From an uncultured Eubacterium sp. (GTDB lineage Bacteria > Bacillota > Clostridia > Lachnospirales > Lachnospiraceae): a stretch of 64,000 nt of DNA. Numbering within the stretch: position 1 is the first letter of the stretch; each line of letters starts with the position of its first letter. The notes beneath the pieces are model-generated. The model saw only the letters and a program-made list of their open reading frames with translations. It did not search any database and was not told the DNA's origin. Positions 33,999 through 45,100 of the stretch are shown here, in pieces. The stretch lies in contig CAJUAU010000012.1 in NCBI GenBank assembly GCA_910584645.1, forward strand, positions 14,152 to 78,151, given 5' to 3'. Both the position numbers and the translations under genes were made by a program.

Positions 33999-34868
33999 AT
34001 GAACGGAGCAGATATTGCCTTTCCCAATCTTGGGATCTTCATACCGGAACTTCCCAAAGGAATTACCATTGGGGGATTTACCATTGCATTTTACGGTATC
34101 ATCATGGCAGCCAGCATGATGGCTGGTCTCTGGATTGCCTGTCTGCAGGCAAAAAGGACGGGACAGAACAAAGAAACATATATGGATTTTGCGATCTACG
34201 GCATCATCTTTTCACTGATCGGGGCCAGGCTGTATTATGTGATCTTTAGCTGGGACGCCTATAAGGATGATCTTTTGCAGATCTTTAATACCCGCGGGGG
34301 AGGAATGGCGCTGTATGGGAGCGTAATTGCGGGAATTTTAACGGCGGTCATATACTGCCGGGTGAAGAAATACAATTTTTTTCTGCTGGCGGATACAGCA
34401 GTGGCGGGCCTGATATTGGGGCAGATCATCGGGCGGTATGGGAACTTTTTTAACAGGGAGGCATTTGGAGAGTATACCAACGGATTATTTGCCATGCGCC
34501 TGAAAGTGAGTGAAGTAAATCCTGCCAGCATCACCGATATGATGCGGGAACATATGCAGACCATTGACGGCGTCAGTTACATCCAGGTACATCCCACTTT
34601 TCTCTATGAGTCATTGTGGAATGTGGGCGTCCTTATATTGATCCTGGTGCTGATCAAGAAAAAGAAGTTCAATGGAGAAATATTTATCCTTTATATGGTG
34701 GGATATGCCCTGGGGCGTGTGTGGATCGAGGGACTCCGCACAGACCAGCTGCAGATCGGTTCGACGGGGATCGCTGTATCCCAGATGCTTGCCGGGGTGA
34801 TTGCTGTAGCCGGAACCGGGATCTGGATATTTGTGAGGCTCCGTCTGCGGAGAAAACCATCCTTATAA
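33999..34868 (+). CDS. lgt: Prolipoprotein diacylglyceryl transferase
   Basis: A 289-residue integral membrane enzyme with about seven helices. The Lgt features are clear: GGMALYGSVIAGIL and the signature GQIIGRYGNFFNREAFGEYT, plus ARLYYV earlier. It transfers diacylglycerol from phosphatidylglycerol to the lipobox Cys of prelipoproteins. GAGGGATC lies before the ATG. A terminator follows. Confidence 0.93.
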   Translation: MNGADIAFPNLGIFIPELPKGITIGGFTIAFYGIIMAASMMAGLWIACLQAKRTGQNKETYMDFAIYGIIFSLIGARLYYVIFSWDAYKDDLLQIFNTRGGGMALYGSVIAGILTAVIYCRVKKYNFFLLADTAVAGLILGQIIGRYGNFFNREAFGEYTNGLFAMRLKVSEVNPASITDMMREHMQTIDGVSYIQVHPTFLYESLWNVGVLILILVLIKKKKFNGEIFILYMVGYALGRVWIEGLRTDQLQIGSTGIAVSQMLAGVIAVAGTGIWIFVRLRLRRKPSL

Positions 34869-34896
34869 CAATTGAATTAGATGTGGCTTTTTTCAG

Positions 34897-34925
34897 AGAC
34901 CCGCGCTTTTCAGCCGGGTCTTTTT
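34897..34925 (+). terminator. Terminator after lgt
   Basis: Stem AGACCCG (34897-34903) with CGGGTCT (34915-34921) and trailing T run. Confidence 0.85.
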
Positions 34926-35028
34926 AACTGGCATCTAAAATTAAATGAAATTGGATATTTTAAAAATACCACATGTAGAGTATAGTTTGTATTGAACATG
35001 TTCGTAAATAGGATCAGGAGGATTTCCA

Positions 35029-35901
35029 ATGAATGAGAGGTATAAATTAAACAAAGAACTGGCGCAGATGCTTAAGGGCGGAGTCATTATGGATGTGACG
35101 ACACCAGAGCAGGCGCGCATTGCAGAAGAGGCAGGAGCCTGTGCGGTTATGGCACTGGAGCGTATACCAGCAGATATCCGGGCAGTGGGAGGCGTGGCTC
35201 GTATGAGCGATCCCAGGATGATCAAGGGGATCCAGGAGGCGGTGACTATACCGGTTATGGCAAAATGCCGCATCGGGCATTTTGTGGAGGCGCAGCTTCT
35301 GGAAGCTATTGAGATCGATTACATCGATGAGAGCGAGGTGCTCTCTCCGGCTGATGACAAATACCATATTGATAAAACAAAATTCAAAGTGCCTTTTGTA
35401 TGTGGTGCAAAAGATCTGGGAGAGGCACTGCGGCGCATCAATGAGGGAGCTGCCATGATCCGGACCAAGGGAGAGCCGGGAACTGGGGATGTGGTACAGG
35501 CGGTCCGTCACATGCGGATGATGAACCGGCAGATGACAAAACTCACCTCCCTGCGGGAAGATGAACTATTTGATGAGGCAAAAAATCTTCAGGTCCCTTT
35601 TGAACTGGTGCAGTATGTCCATAACAAGGGAAAGCTTCCGGTGGTAAACTTTGCTGCTGGAGGAGTGGCGACGCCGGCGGATGCCGCGCTGATGATGCAG
35701 CTGGGAGCGGAGGGCGTGTTTGTGGGATCCGGTATTTTTAAGTCTGGCAATCCTGCGAAACGTGCCCAGGCGATCGTGAAGGCGGTTGCCAATTATACAG
35801 ATTCAAAGCTGATCGCTGAGCTCTCAGAAGATCTGGGAGAAGCGATGGTGGGGATCAACGAGCAGGAGATTGAGCTTTTAATGGCAGAGCGGGGGAAATA
35901 A
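35029..35901 (+). CDS. pdxS: Pyridoxal 5'-phosphate synthase subunit PdxS
   Basis: A 290-residue (beta/alpha)8 protein with the family hallmarks [40 protein letters not shown] and [20 protein letters not shown]; the Lys in [15 protein letters not shown] and in the AKCRIGH segment hold substrate. It makes PLP from ribose 5-phosphate, glyceraldehyde 3-phosphate and ammonia supplied by PdxT, encoded 41 bases later. GGAGG precedes the ATG. GAACATGTTC at 34994-35003 upstream is a short palindrome of unknown meaning. Confidence 0.96.
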   Translation: MNERYKLNKELAQMLKGGVIMDVTTPEQARIAEEAGACAVMALERIPADIRAVGGVARMSDPRMIKGIQEAVTIPVMAKCRIGHFVEAQLLEAIEIDYIDESEVLSPADDKYHIDKTKFKVPFVCGAKDLGEALRRINEGAAMIRTKGEPGTGDVVQAVRHMRMMNRQMTKLTSLREDELFDEAKNLQVPFELVQYVHNKGKLPVVNFAAGGVATPADAALMMQLGAEGVFVGSGIFKSGNPAKRAQAIVKAVANYTDSKLIAELSEDLGEAMVGINEQEIELLMAERGK

Positions 35902-35942
35902 AAGATATCCGCCTGCCTTTGGAGGCGGAAAGGAGTAAAGTC

Positions 35943-36518
35943 ATGCGTATAGGAGTGCTTGCCGTCCAGGGTGCTTTTGCGGAGCATATCCGGAGGGCAG
36001 AGGAGTTGGGAGTAGAATGCGTGGAACTTAGACAGGGACTGGATTTGGAACAGCCTTTTGACGGACTGATCCTGCCGGGAGGAGAGAGCACCGTCCAGGG
36101 GAAGCTGATCCGTGAGCTGGATATGTATGACAGGCTGAAGGAGAGGATTGCCGATGGGCTGCCGGTGCTTGCCACCTGTGCTGGTCTGATCCTTCTGGCA
36201 GAAAAGATCGTGGACAGCGATATGGTACATTTTGGAACTCTTCCGGCAGTAGTACGACGGAATGCTTATGGCAGACAGCTGGGCAGCTTTTATGCGGAGG
36301 AAGAGTTCGGGGATCTTGGAAAGATTCCCATGACTTTTATCCGGGCTCCCTATATTGAAGAGGCAAAGCCCGGCGTGGAGGTGCTGGCAAGGGTAGACGG
36401 GCATATTGCAGGAGTCCGTTATAAAAACCAGATTGCTGTGTCCTTCCATCCGGAGCTGGACCGGAATCCTGTTATCCACAGAATGTTTATCGAGATGTGC
36501 GGAAAAGAATACATGTAG
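35943..36518 (+). CDS. pdxT: PLP synthase glutaminase subunit PdxT
   Basis: A 191-residue class I glutamine amidotransferase: MRIGVLAVQGAFAEHIRRAE at the start, GGESTV, nucleophile Cys in VLATCAGLILLA, and the HPE dyad in SFHPELDRNPVIH. It hydrolyses glutamine and channels ammonia to PdxS. AAAGGAG lies at the right distance before the ATG at 35943; the longer frame from 35919 has no support. A hairpin follows at 36555-36592. Confidence 0.95.
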   Translation: MRIGVLAVQGAFAEHIRRAEELGVECVELRQGLDLEQPFDGLILPGGESTVQGKLIRELDMYDRLKERIADGLPVLATCAGLILLAEKIVDSDMVHFGTLPAVVRRNAYGRQLGSFYAEEEFGDLGKIPMTFIRAPYIEEAKPGVEVLARVDGHIAGVRYKNQIAVSFHPELDRNPVIHRMFIEMCGKEYM

Positions 36519-36554
36519 TTTGGTGGTGCCGGTTCGCACCATGGAGCTAATCTG

Positions 36555-36592
36555 ACGGCGTCGGTTTGAAACAAAGTTCAAACCGGCGCCGT
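36555..36592 (+). terminator. Strong hairpin after pdxT
   Basis: A 16-base stem with one mismatch (36555-36570 with 36577-36592) around ACAAAG. No T run follows, so it may protect the 3' end rather than terminate by itself. Confidence 0.5.
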
Positions 36593-36777
36593 TCTGCAAT
36601 GAAGTAAAATTGTGATATATTATAATAGATCAAGTTTTATGTTATGATAAATCATGGACTATTTTCTCCAAATAGAATACAATAATGCTATAAAATGAAG
36701 CTTATGAAAGTACATTATTGGATGATATATTAGATAATGTATCAATTTTACCAATTTTATACAAGGGGGTCCTAAAT

Positions 36778-39276
36778 ATGAAACAATGGAAAAAAATAGT
36801 TGCCTGTATTGTTCTAAGCATGGCTATCTTGCTTTCGTTAATGGGGGCTATGGTGCCGCCCGGACGGGCTGAGGCAGAAGAACAGCCGGCAGGGTATCTG
36901 GCGGTATATGTGGCAGCATACGAAAACAACATGGGGGTAGAACATGCACAGTTTCCGTCGGGAACCTATATGGATACCTGTAGGACAGACGTATTATATT
37001 ATGGTCTGTCAAAGGATGGGGTTCATTTTGAAGGATTGAATAACGATAAAGCAGTCTATTACCCCAAAGGATTTCACTCACTGGGTTCACCAGTAGTTTT
37101 TCGGAAAGCGGATGGAAGCTATGGATTGCTGGCATCTGTCAATAACTCAAAAGATCAGATTTTTCTCTGTGATTCCCAAGACTTAATCTTCTTTGAAAAT
37201 GAACGTGTGATGACATTAAACAAGCAGGGCATTGTTGTAAAAAATCCGATGGTAAGCTACGATTCTGAGAATAGGGTGTATCACATTTACTGGGAAGGCG
37301 GGGATGGAAATTCCTATCTGACGACGACAGAAGACTTTTCGTCTTTTTCTGAGCCGGAAATAACTGAATATCAAAAAGAAGAGGTGACGGCGGAGCTTCC
37401 TGCTTATGCGCAGAAAGAAGAGGCAGCTGTTTTTGAGCTGACTCAGGAGGAATATGACAGGATCCATAAAAAATATGGGAAGTTAGAGAGCGTGGCGGTC
37501 CATGGCGCCGAGGACCGGGTCATAAAAGAGGGGGAGCAGGCAGAGCTGCCCAAACAGGTGGAGGTGGAGTACAGCGACGGATCTGCCGCCAAAATGGGAG
37601 TTGACTGGGATCTTTCCCATATGGATTTTGATCTGAAGAATTTGCGGGAAGGAACTTATCAGATACAGGGAACAGTAAAAAGCAGCACCTATCACTCACC
37701 TCTCGCCAGATTTCGGGCGGACCCCTTTGTGGCCTACAACGAGCAGGATGGGATGTATTACCTGACCGGTTCCAATCTGAATGAAAAGTCGGCAGCAGGA
37801 GGCGGCGCCTATAATACCATTGTGCTGCGAAGAGCCGATTCCATCAACGGCCTGACGGATGCGGAAGAGGTGGATATATGGACCAATAAGACTGTTCAGA
37901 TGTCAGATGACCGGAAGGATGTGATCACAGGCTGGTACTGGGCGCCGGAACTTCATTACATCGGAGGAAAATGGCGTATCATTGCCATGGGTACCGTGAA
38001 AAGTACTGTGGATGGAACGACGAAAAATGATGGCTGGGCCCAATGTATCTTTACCTGTGAGGGCGACGACTTGATGGATAAAAACAACTGGAAGTATGAT
38101 GGATATATCGGCGAGACCACGGATAACCAAAAAGTAGGAGCTTTTGACACCACATTTTTTGAATACGGAGGGAAATGTTATTATGTCACTCCGAGAGACA
38201 CTAAGATATTTATCACCACAGTGGATCCGGAGGACCTGACGGCGCCGACGGGTCCGAGAGTCCAGATATCTGGTCCGGACCGGGCCTTTGAGAGGAACCT
38301 GGGAAGTAAACAGGATATCGAAGAGGGACCGGGAGTGCTTCTTCATGACGGGAGGATCTTTGTAACCTATTCCTGCGCCACCGTGGATATGCACTATGGT
38401 GTATGCCTTCTCTATGCAGACCTGAAGGATGATCTGATGGATCCCAACAGCTGGCACAAATACCAGGCCCCCCTTCTGACGACGGCGGATCTGACCAGCA
38501 CTGTGAAGGAAGGTGTATTCACGAAAGACACCACGGAGGAAGGTGAGTACAAAGGAATCTTTGGACCAGGGCACAACAGCTTTACGGTGGATGAAAATGG
38601 AAACCCTGTCATTGTGTATCATGCGAGAGACTGGGAGGATTCCTATCCGGGCGCTACGGGTGATAACAAATATGGCCTGACAGATCCGGGGCGGCACGCC
38701 TATGTCAACAGCGTACATTTTGGTGCCGACGGATTTCCGGTGTTCAATATGACTCCCGAACAGATTTTGTCCGAGGATCTCAAACATATTACTATGAATA
38801 TTCAGGTGAGGTCTGGGAAAGAGGAGCCGGTATCCACAGCTGCCCCGTCGTCCAAGCCGGAAAGTCCTGTTGTGATCCCCCCTCAGGATACCGGGGAACC
38901 AACGGATCCTGGTAAAGCCAAAAAAGGAAAGGTATATACCATCGGAAAGAATAAGTACCGGGTAAGAAATGTGACCCAAAAACAGGTTTCCTTTGTGGGA
39001 TTAAAAAAGAAAAGCAGCAAATCTCTCACAATTCCTTCTTCTGTGAAGATTGGGGGAAAGGTGTACTACGTCACCGAAATAGAGAAGAAAGCATGTATAA
39101 ACTGTAAAAATCTCAGGCGCATTACGATTCAATGCAAAAAGTTACAAAAAATTGGTGCAAAGGCTTTTAAAGGAATCTCAAAAAAGGCAGTGGTAAAAGT
39201 TCCCAAAACAAAGTATAAGAAGTACAAAAAACTGCTGCGGGGAAAAGGATTGCCAGAAAAGGCAAAGGTCAGTTGA
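36778..39276 (+). CDS. Secreted GH43-family enzyme with Ig-like and leucine-rich tail domains
   Basis: An 832-residue exported protein. Signal peptide about 1-33; N-terminal propeller-like region about 38-210 (YLAVYVAAYENNMG, VLYYGLSKDGVHF); Big_4-like Ig domain about 240-300; GH43 catalytic domain from about 310 with D315 (RADPFVAY) and E516 (IEEGPGVLL); linker about 680-720; LRR_5 (BspA-like) tail about 735-832 that repeats the motif seen at the end of the GH115 protein. Likely an arabinan/xylan-active hydrolase. The ATG at 36778 has AAGGGGGT upstream. It is followed 15 bases later by another GH43 gene. Confidence 0.83.
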   Translation: MKQWKKIVACIVLSMAILLSLMGAMVPPGRAEAEEQPAGYLAVYVAAYENNMGVEHAQFPSGTYMDTCRTDVLYYGLSKDGVHFEGLNNDKAVYYPKGFHSLGSPVVFRKADGSYGLLASVNNSKDQIFLCDSQDLIFFENERVMTLNKQGIVVKNPMVSYDSENRVYHIYWEGGDGNSYLTTTEDFSSFSEPEITEYQKEEVTAELPAYAQKEEAAVFELTQEEYDRIHKKYGKLESVAVHGAEDRVIKEGEQAELPKQVEVEYSDGSAAKMGVDWDLSHMDFDLKNLREGTYQIQGTVKSSTYHSPLARFRADPFVAYNEQDGMYYLTGSNLNEKSAAGGGAYNTIVLRRADSINGLTDAEEVDIWTNKTVQMSDDRKDVITGWYWAPELHYIGGKWRIIAMGTVKSTVDGTTKNDGWAQCIFTCEGDDLMDKNNWKYDGYIGETTDNQKVGAFDTTFFEYGGKCYYVTPRDTKIFITTVDPEDLTAPTGPRVQISGPDRAFERNLGSKQDIEEGPGVLLHDGRIFVTYSCATVDMHYGVCLLYADLKDDLMDPNSWHKYQAPLLTTADLTSTVKEGVFTKDTTEEGEYKGIFGPGHNSFTVDENGNPVIVYHARDWEDSYPGATGDNKYGLTDPGRHAYVNSVHFGADGFPVFNMTPEQILSEDLKHITMNIQVRSGKEEPVSTAAPSSKPESPVVIPPQDTGEPTDPGKAKKGKVYTIGKNKYRVRNVTQKQVSFVGLKKKSSKSLTIPSSVKIGGKVYYVTEIEKKACINCKNLRRITIQCKKLQKIGAKAFKGISKKAVVKVPKTKYKKYKKLLRGKGLPEKAKVS

Positions 39277-39291
39277 AAAGGAGAGAGCAGA

Positions 39292-42030
39292 ATGAATGGA
39301 AAAATATTGAGGAAAAGTATGGCGGTGTTGTTCGCAGCTGCCCTGTGTATTGTCTTTGCCAGGGGAGGAAATTCGGTACAGGCATTTACTTCGGACCGTG
39401 GAGACGGTACCTTTTCCAATCCGGTCATATTTTCCGATGTACCGGATGAAGATATTATACGGGTTGGAAATGCGTATTATATGATCAGTACGACGATGCA
39501 TATGTCGCCGGGGGCGCCGGTCATGCGCTCCTATGATCTGGTAAACTGGGAGATCGTAAACTACGTGTATGATCATCTGGAAGAGGACGATGCCCGTTCC
39601 CTCAAAAATGGGAAGAATGATTATGCCTATGGTTCCTGGGCTGCCAGCCTTCGTTATGACCAATATCAGAAAAGGTTTTATGTGACTTTTTCCTCCCAGA
39701 CTACACCTAAATCTTACTTTTTTATCACCGATGACATTGAAAATGGTTCCTGGCACAGAAGTGAAACGGAGAAATGCTACGACTCTTCCTTTCTTTTTGT
39801 GGATACCGGAACGGAGTGCAAAAAATATATGATCATTCCGGTTTCCAAACAGGGGACGAAAGCAGATGGATCCAAATATTCCTACAATCAGACGGAGATG
39901 TGTGATTTGATCGTAAATGAAGATACGTGGGATGTTACCCTGGGAAGTGAGCGCAGGCTGCTGATCGACAACAACAACTATGAAAATCCGCCAGCCGGTC
40001 TTGCGGCGGAGGGAGTCCATGCTTACAAAATAGGTGAATACTATTATTTCTTTATGATACAGGGAGCCGGTAATCCGGTCAGACAGCAGATCTGCTGGCG
40101 GTCAAAGACGTTGGAGCATGGTTCATTTGAGGTAAAGAAAGTGTTTACTGGCGGGATCGTAGATGCTGAAGGAAAGACGGTAAACAGCAGCTGGGGTGTT
40201 GCCCAGGGGGGTATCGTGCAGACTCCGGAGGGAGAGTGGTATTCCATCATGTTTCAGGATTACCATTCCGTGGGCCGGATCCCGGTGCTGGTCCCGGTGA
40301 GCTGGGGAGAAGACGGATGGCCGGTATTTGGAAACGACGGGAAATCTGTGGATGAGGTGCTGCCCATTCCTGTAAGCGGACAGGAGAAGAAAAGCATTGT
40401 CCAGTCCGACGAGTTTGACAACGGAACGATCCGAAAAATATATGATGAGTCAAAAAAGGGAACCGGCATCACCGCGGGGATCCCTGCAGAGGAGCTGGAG
40501 ACCAGCCTGGACCATGTGGAAGATAACGAGTATGGGTATAACGGCTCCAATCTGAAACTGGTATGGCAGTGGAATCACAATCCCAATAATAATCTATGGT
40601 CTCTGACAGACCGTGAGGGTTATTTAAGGCTGAAATCAGGACTCATCAGCAAAAATATCCGGGAAGCGCGGAATACCCTGACCCAGAGAACCTTTGGTCC
40701 CACCAGCGGCGCTGTAACGATCGTAGAAGTGGGACATATGCGGGAAGGAGATGTGGCTGGACTTACCGTCTTCCAGAACCAGTATGGATTTGCCGGCGTG
40801 AAGATGGAAAAGGGAAAAAAATATCTGGTTATGCACCGGGCGGAAAAGATGGGTGATGCGGCGGGAAAAGAAATAGAAGCTGTGGAGCTCACCCAGGACC
40901 GGATCTATCTCAAGGCAAATTGTGATTATAGAGAAAATAGGAAATTGAACCAGACATGGAGAATGAAAGATGAGGCTTACTTTTATTACAGCCTGGATGG
41001 TGAAAACTGGACACAGATCGGTGACACGCTGAACATGTCTTATGACTGGCCGGATTTTATGGGATACCGTTTTGGACTATTTTACTATTCCACTAAGAAT
41101 TGCGGCGGCTATGTAGACTTTGACTCTTTTCAAGTGGGTTCGGTAGACGGAAAAAGGGCGGAATTGCAAAAACTAATTGAGACTGCTGAGAGTATCCAGC
41201 GTCAGCCTGCTCATACAGAACAGCAGTGGGAAGAATTTACTCAGGCGCTTGCTGGTGCCAGAGAGGCAGTGAAGGATCTGCCGGAAGAGGAATCGGAGCT
41301 GGATCTGAGAGAGATCGAGAAAAACAATGGCACTGCCTATGTGGCGATCCAGCGGTTAGAGCGATCGGTAGAAGTGGTCAGGAAAGCCGCCCCCTCTGGG
41401 ACGCAGACACCCGCGCCCCTTGAAACGCTGCTTCCCTCACCATCCAGTCAGACACCAACGCCGGAACCTGGCATTTCTGCCTCCATGCCGCCCCAGGACG
41501 GAACAAATGTACGCAGTAACCGGATCCTTATCAGGGCAGCAGGATATCCGCTGATCAAAAAGGGAATGTATCTGGTAAAGGGATCCAAGGTAAGTCTGCG
41601 GGCGGAGGTACTTCCAGAAAATGCATCACAAAAAACAGTAGTTTTTTCTTCCAATAAGAAAGGAGTGGCATCGGTATCTTCTAAGGGAGTGATGAAAGCA
41701 GTCAAGCCTGGAAAAGCGAAGATTACCATTGCAGCAAAAGATGGGGGTGCCAAAGCTGTGCTCCCTGTCCAGGTAGTAAAAAAGAAGAAGTTAAATCATG
41801 TTTTAAAAACTGCAAAAGATACTCTGAAGATGAAAAAGGGTGGGAAGAAAGAATTAAAGATAAATAAACTGACGGCAAAAACGACGAGTCCCGTCACCTA
41901 TAAATCCCTGAATAAAAAAATTGCCTCTATCGACCAATATGGAAAGATCACCGGCAGAAAGAAAGGGAGTACAAAAATGAAAGTAACCTGTGGGAAGAAG
42001 ACCATTACGGTAAAAGTAAAAGTTGTGTAA
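39292..42030 (+). CDS. Secreted GH43 enzyme with FIVAR-like and Big_2 domains
   Basis: A 912-residue exported enzyme. Signal peptide about 1-30; GH43 domain about 38-360 with VPDEDIIRVGNAYYMISTTM, WAASLRYD and an EGVHAYKIGEYYY general-acid region; GH43_C2-like lectin domain about 385-620; FIVAR-like three-helix segment about 624-690; linker; two Big_2 Ig-like domains about 745-835 and 837-912. Close layout to the GH43 protein at 5.9-8.0 kb. Likely beta-xylosidase or alpha-arabinofuranosidase acting on xylan fragments at the cell surface. Probably cotranscribed with the gene before it (15-base gap). Confidence 0.85.
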   Translation: MNGKILRKSMAVLFAAALCIVFARGGNSVQAFTSDRGDGTFSNPVIFSDVPDEDIIRVGNAYYMISTTMHMSPGAPVMRSYDLVNWEIVNYVYDHLEEDDARSLKNGKNDYAYGSWAASLRYDQYQKRFYVTFSSQTTPKSYFFITDDIENGSWHRSETEKCYDSSFLFVDTGTECKKYMIIPVSKQGTKADGSKYSYNQTEMCDLIVNEDTWDVTLGSERRLLIDNNNYENPPAGLAAEGVHAYKIGEYYYFFMIQGAGNPVRQQICWRSKTLEHGSFEVKKVFTGGIVDAEGKTVNSSWGVAQGGIVQTPEGEWYSIMFQDYHSVGRIPVLVPVSWGEDGWPVFGNDGKSVDEVLPIPVSGQEKKSIVQSDEFDNGTIRKIYDESKKGTGITAGIPAEELETSLDHVEDNEYGYNGSNLKLVWQWNHNPNNNLWSLTDREGYLRLKSGLISKNIREARNTLTQRTFGPTSGAVTIVEVGHMREGDVAGLTVFQNQYGFAGVKMEKGKKYLVMHRAEKMGDAAGKEIEAVELTQDRIYLKANCDYRENRKLNQTWRMKDEAYFYYSLDGENWTQIGDTLNMSYDWPDFMGYRFGLFYYSTKNCGGYVDFDSFQVGSVDGKRAELQKLIETAESIQRQPAHTEQQWEEFTQALAGAREAVKDLPEEESELDLREIEKNNGTAYVAIQRLERSVEVVRKAAPSGTQTPAPLETLLPSPSSQTPTPEPGISASMPPQDGTNVRSNRILIRAAGYPLIKKGMYLVKGSKVSLRAEVLPENASQKTVVFSSNKKGVASVSSKGVMKAVKPGKAKITIAAKDGGAKAVLPVQVVKKKKLNHVLKTAKDTLKMKKGGKKELKINKLTAKTTSPVTYKSLNKKIASIDQYGKITGRKKGSTKMKVTCGKKTITVKVKVV

Positions 42031-42055
42031 TATCATAAAACGCAGACGTAAAAAG

Positions 42056-42104
42056 AGGGTGTCCCCATAGTCATAAAGTGACTTAAGGGACACCCTTTTT
42101 TACT
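42056..42104. terminator. Bidirectional terminator between GH43 and GH115 genes
   Basis: Perfect 10-bp stem AGGGTGTCCC (42056-42065) with GGGACACCCT (42087-42096), flanked by A and T runs; serves both convergent genes. Confidence 0.85.
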
Positions 42105-42106
42105 GT

Positions 42107-45100
42107 TTACGAGAATTTTAAGTTCTTAAATATTTTGGTCTGCTTCCTGCTCATTCCTTTTGGAACTTTGACGGATACCTTCTTTGAAATACCCTGAAAG
42201 GCATGTTTTCCAGGTTTACGGAGCTGCTTCGTCTGGAAAATGATCTTTTTCAGTTTGCTGCAGCTGCGGAAGGCTCCTGAACCGATGTTCCGGACATTGC
42301 TGCCGATGGTAATGCGCTTGAGCTTTTTGCAGTTACGGAAGGCGTTTTTTTCTATGGAAGTCACTTTGAGTTTGCGTCCCTGGATCTTTAGCGTAGCGGG
42401 AACGACTACCTGTTTCAGGTCTTTTTTGGATTCTGGATCATTGCTGGGAGCCGGAGTTGATACGGGTCCCGGGATAGGAGTTTCCTCCATAAAAGGATCG
42501 GCGGGGTCGTTATGGTCTGCCGGGTCCGTGATGGATGTGATATCAGAGGGACTTCCATAGTTAAGGGGGCTGGCAGCTGCCTCAAAATGGATGCCTTTTT
42601 TCTGTTCCGGGATCACATCGTAATCCAGCATAAATGTTTTTTCCGGTCCCAGGTAACTTTCTTTTATATCTTTGTTGCTTATGACAAGCCGTTCGAGGCC
42701 TAATCCCGCGTGCATGCCATAGATCCGGACTGTATGAACGCCAGCAGATACGTGTTCTTTTGAGGCAGAAACGTGGATGTTGTTCATGATTCCGTCTTTC
42801 CACCGGTTGTCGCCATCGGCGGCATAGGAGATATATTTTCCGTCCGGCAGGGAGTTGACATTTTGTATCTGGTTGTCATCTACCTGGATTCCATAAAATA
42901 GTTCTACTGGCACATAACCCCAGTCGGAGGGCTTGAATATATTATTGGTGGGTGTGGTATAGGCGGTAAATGTATAATCATCATCTTCATCCACATAGAA
43001 CCTATACTCCAGGTATGGTGCCTCTGTGGGCGGCTCGTATTCGGTGACAGTTCTCGTGTTGTTTCCGACTTTGACCTGGTATGTATTGCCTGTTTTCTCT
43101 GTAAAGCTCTCTGTGACAGGGAACATTTTCATGACGGAATCGTATCGTCCGTAGCCGTGGATGCATTCCCAGGAGACTCCGGTTGCAGAACCTGCATTAT
43201 CTGCATATTCCTTCCCATCTATGGTGACCACATCATGGCTTTCGATATGTGTTCCGATTCCTTTGCTTTTGTAATCGGTATAAGAGGTCTGCACCGTCAG
43301 TTTCACGGTCTGGTCATTCCCTTTTATGACTACGGTACCTGTTTTGTCGGAACGAACTTTTGTCCAATCCACAGAAATATAGAAATATGCCGCTTCGGAT
43401 ACAGTGCCGCCATTTACAATCTGGCTGCCATCTTTGTCCGTGATCTGTATCCAGTCAGCCAGCGTGCCAGTGGTGAAGGAATAATCACTTGTGCCCCCAT
43501 TGCTCAGGGTGACGCAGTACCGCTGCTTCCCTGTATTTGTAAACAGAGGAAAGCTGAGAGTACCTGTTTCGTAAGCTTTGGCATCGCCGTCTACAGAAAC
43601 CAGCATTTTGGCTTCCTCGGATAAAGTGATTCTTTTGGCTTTTGGATAACTCCAGCCATCAGAGTTCCAGGTCACAAATCCGACATGGGGAGAGGACATC
43701 ATTTTTTTCCACTTGCCATTTGTCATATCATTATTGTAGTAGTCCGTCAGCTCTTTGTCGTATTCGATGCAGTCTTCTACAAGAGAAGCGTATACATTTG
43801 CCAGAGAACTATTTTGTTTGGCATAAAAATCATTGAGGGATTTGAATATCATCATCCTGGTGACATTTGCCGTGGCTACTGCCTGATAGTAGACGATCTG
43901 GTAATAGGCGTCATCCCAGTCGGTTCCCCGAAAGTAATAGTCATAGTAATAATCTGCTTTTTCCATCGTTTTAAGACAGAGATCCAGAACCTCCTGAGCC
44001 TCGTTGTAATTTTCAATGCTGTAAAGTTCGGGTTTAACGTATTCAGCTTTTCGGTAGGTGCTGATCTTTAAAAAGTCTGCCACACAGCTGGCGATACCTT
44101 CTGCTGCTTCATCTGGACAGTTTGCCTTGCCGCCAAGCTGGGCCTGCAGCCATTCTTTCCGGTAGGTTTCAGCGGTATTGGACTGCCCCCATTTTTCCAT
44201 GTCGTAGGCGAGAGCCATGGCATAATTCAGTTCCATTTCCACCGGTTTGATGTCGCCGACATTGACAACCCAGATGTCGCGGATGTTGTAGTCGTATGCC
44301 ATGGTCAGCTGATCCCATATATGTTCAAGCTGTGTGGAGCTGACCCACTCATAGGCGCCGGTTCCTACATGTCCGTCCAGATGATAATACAGTCCCCAGC
44401 CAGCTTTTCTGTCACGCACGCTTTCTTCCGGGACCGAGCGGAGATTGCCATAGTTGTCGTCCGTCAGCATAATGGTGACATCCTCAAGACCGTCCCATTT
44501 ATTTAAGCCGTCGATGCTTCCGTCGTCGGGACCGTAAAAATACTCTTCGTTTTCACTGTAGGGAATATAGATCTTAGGGGCAGCAGCCGTTTTGGAGTCC
44601 GGGTGGTCCTTTATGTAATTGTCGATGATCTCTGTCTGGTCGGATATGATTGTCTTGAGAAGATCGATATTATGCTGAACACCGCCTTGCAGCGCACTGT
44701 CTGCTTCGCCCCGCATGCCCATGGTGATCGTATTTTCAAAGGAACCGTTGCGTTCTATGCCGCCTTTCCAGAACTGGTAGATGGCATCGGCATTTTTTGT
44801 ATAATCCCAGGCATTGCTCGTTCCATAGGAAGTATATTTTCTCTGCCATTCGACGCCTGCCCGGTGGCATGCTTCGTGGTGGGAAGTACCCATACATACC
44901 CCGTAGGCGTCGGCAAGTACCGCATTGGCCAGCCGGAAGGATTTGGACTTTCCTTCGTCGGAGAAGCTGTTTCCCCACATGGCGGGCCACAGGTAGTTGG
45001 CCTTCATCCGGATGATCAGCTCAAAGATGTGCTGGTAACAGTCTTCGTTCAGACCCTTGAATGCCTGGTTTGCCCAGCCAGTAAAAGAGGGTGATTCGTC

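Noticed and set aside
34994..35003. GAACATGTTC palindrome before pdxS as a LexA box
   Set aside because: LexA sites of Firmicutes need four bases between GAAC and GTTC; here there are two, and pdxS is not an SOS gene.
36848..39200. Large minus-strand frames opposite the GH43 genes at 36.8-40 kb
   Set aside because: Shadows of the GH43 coding sequence; no start signals or domains.
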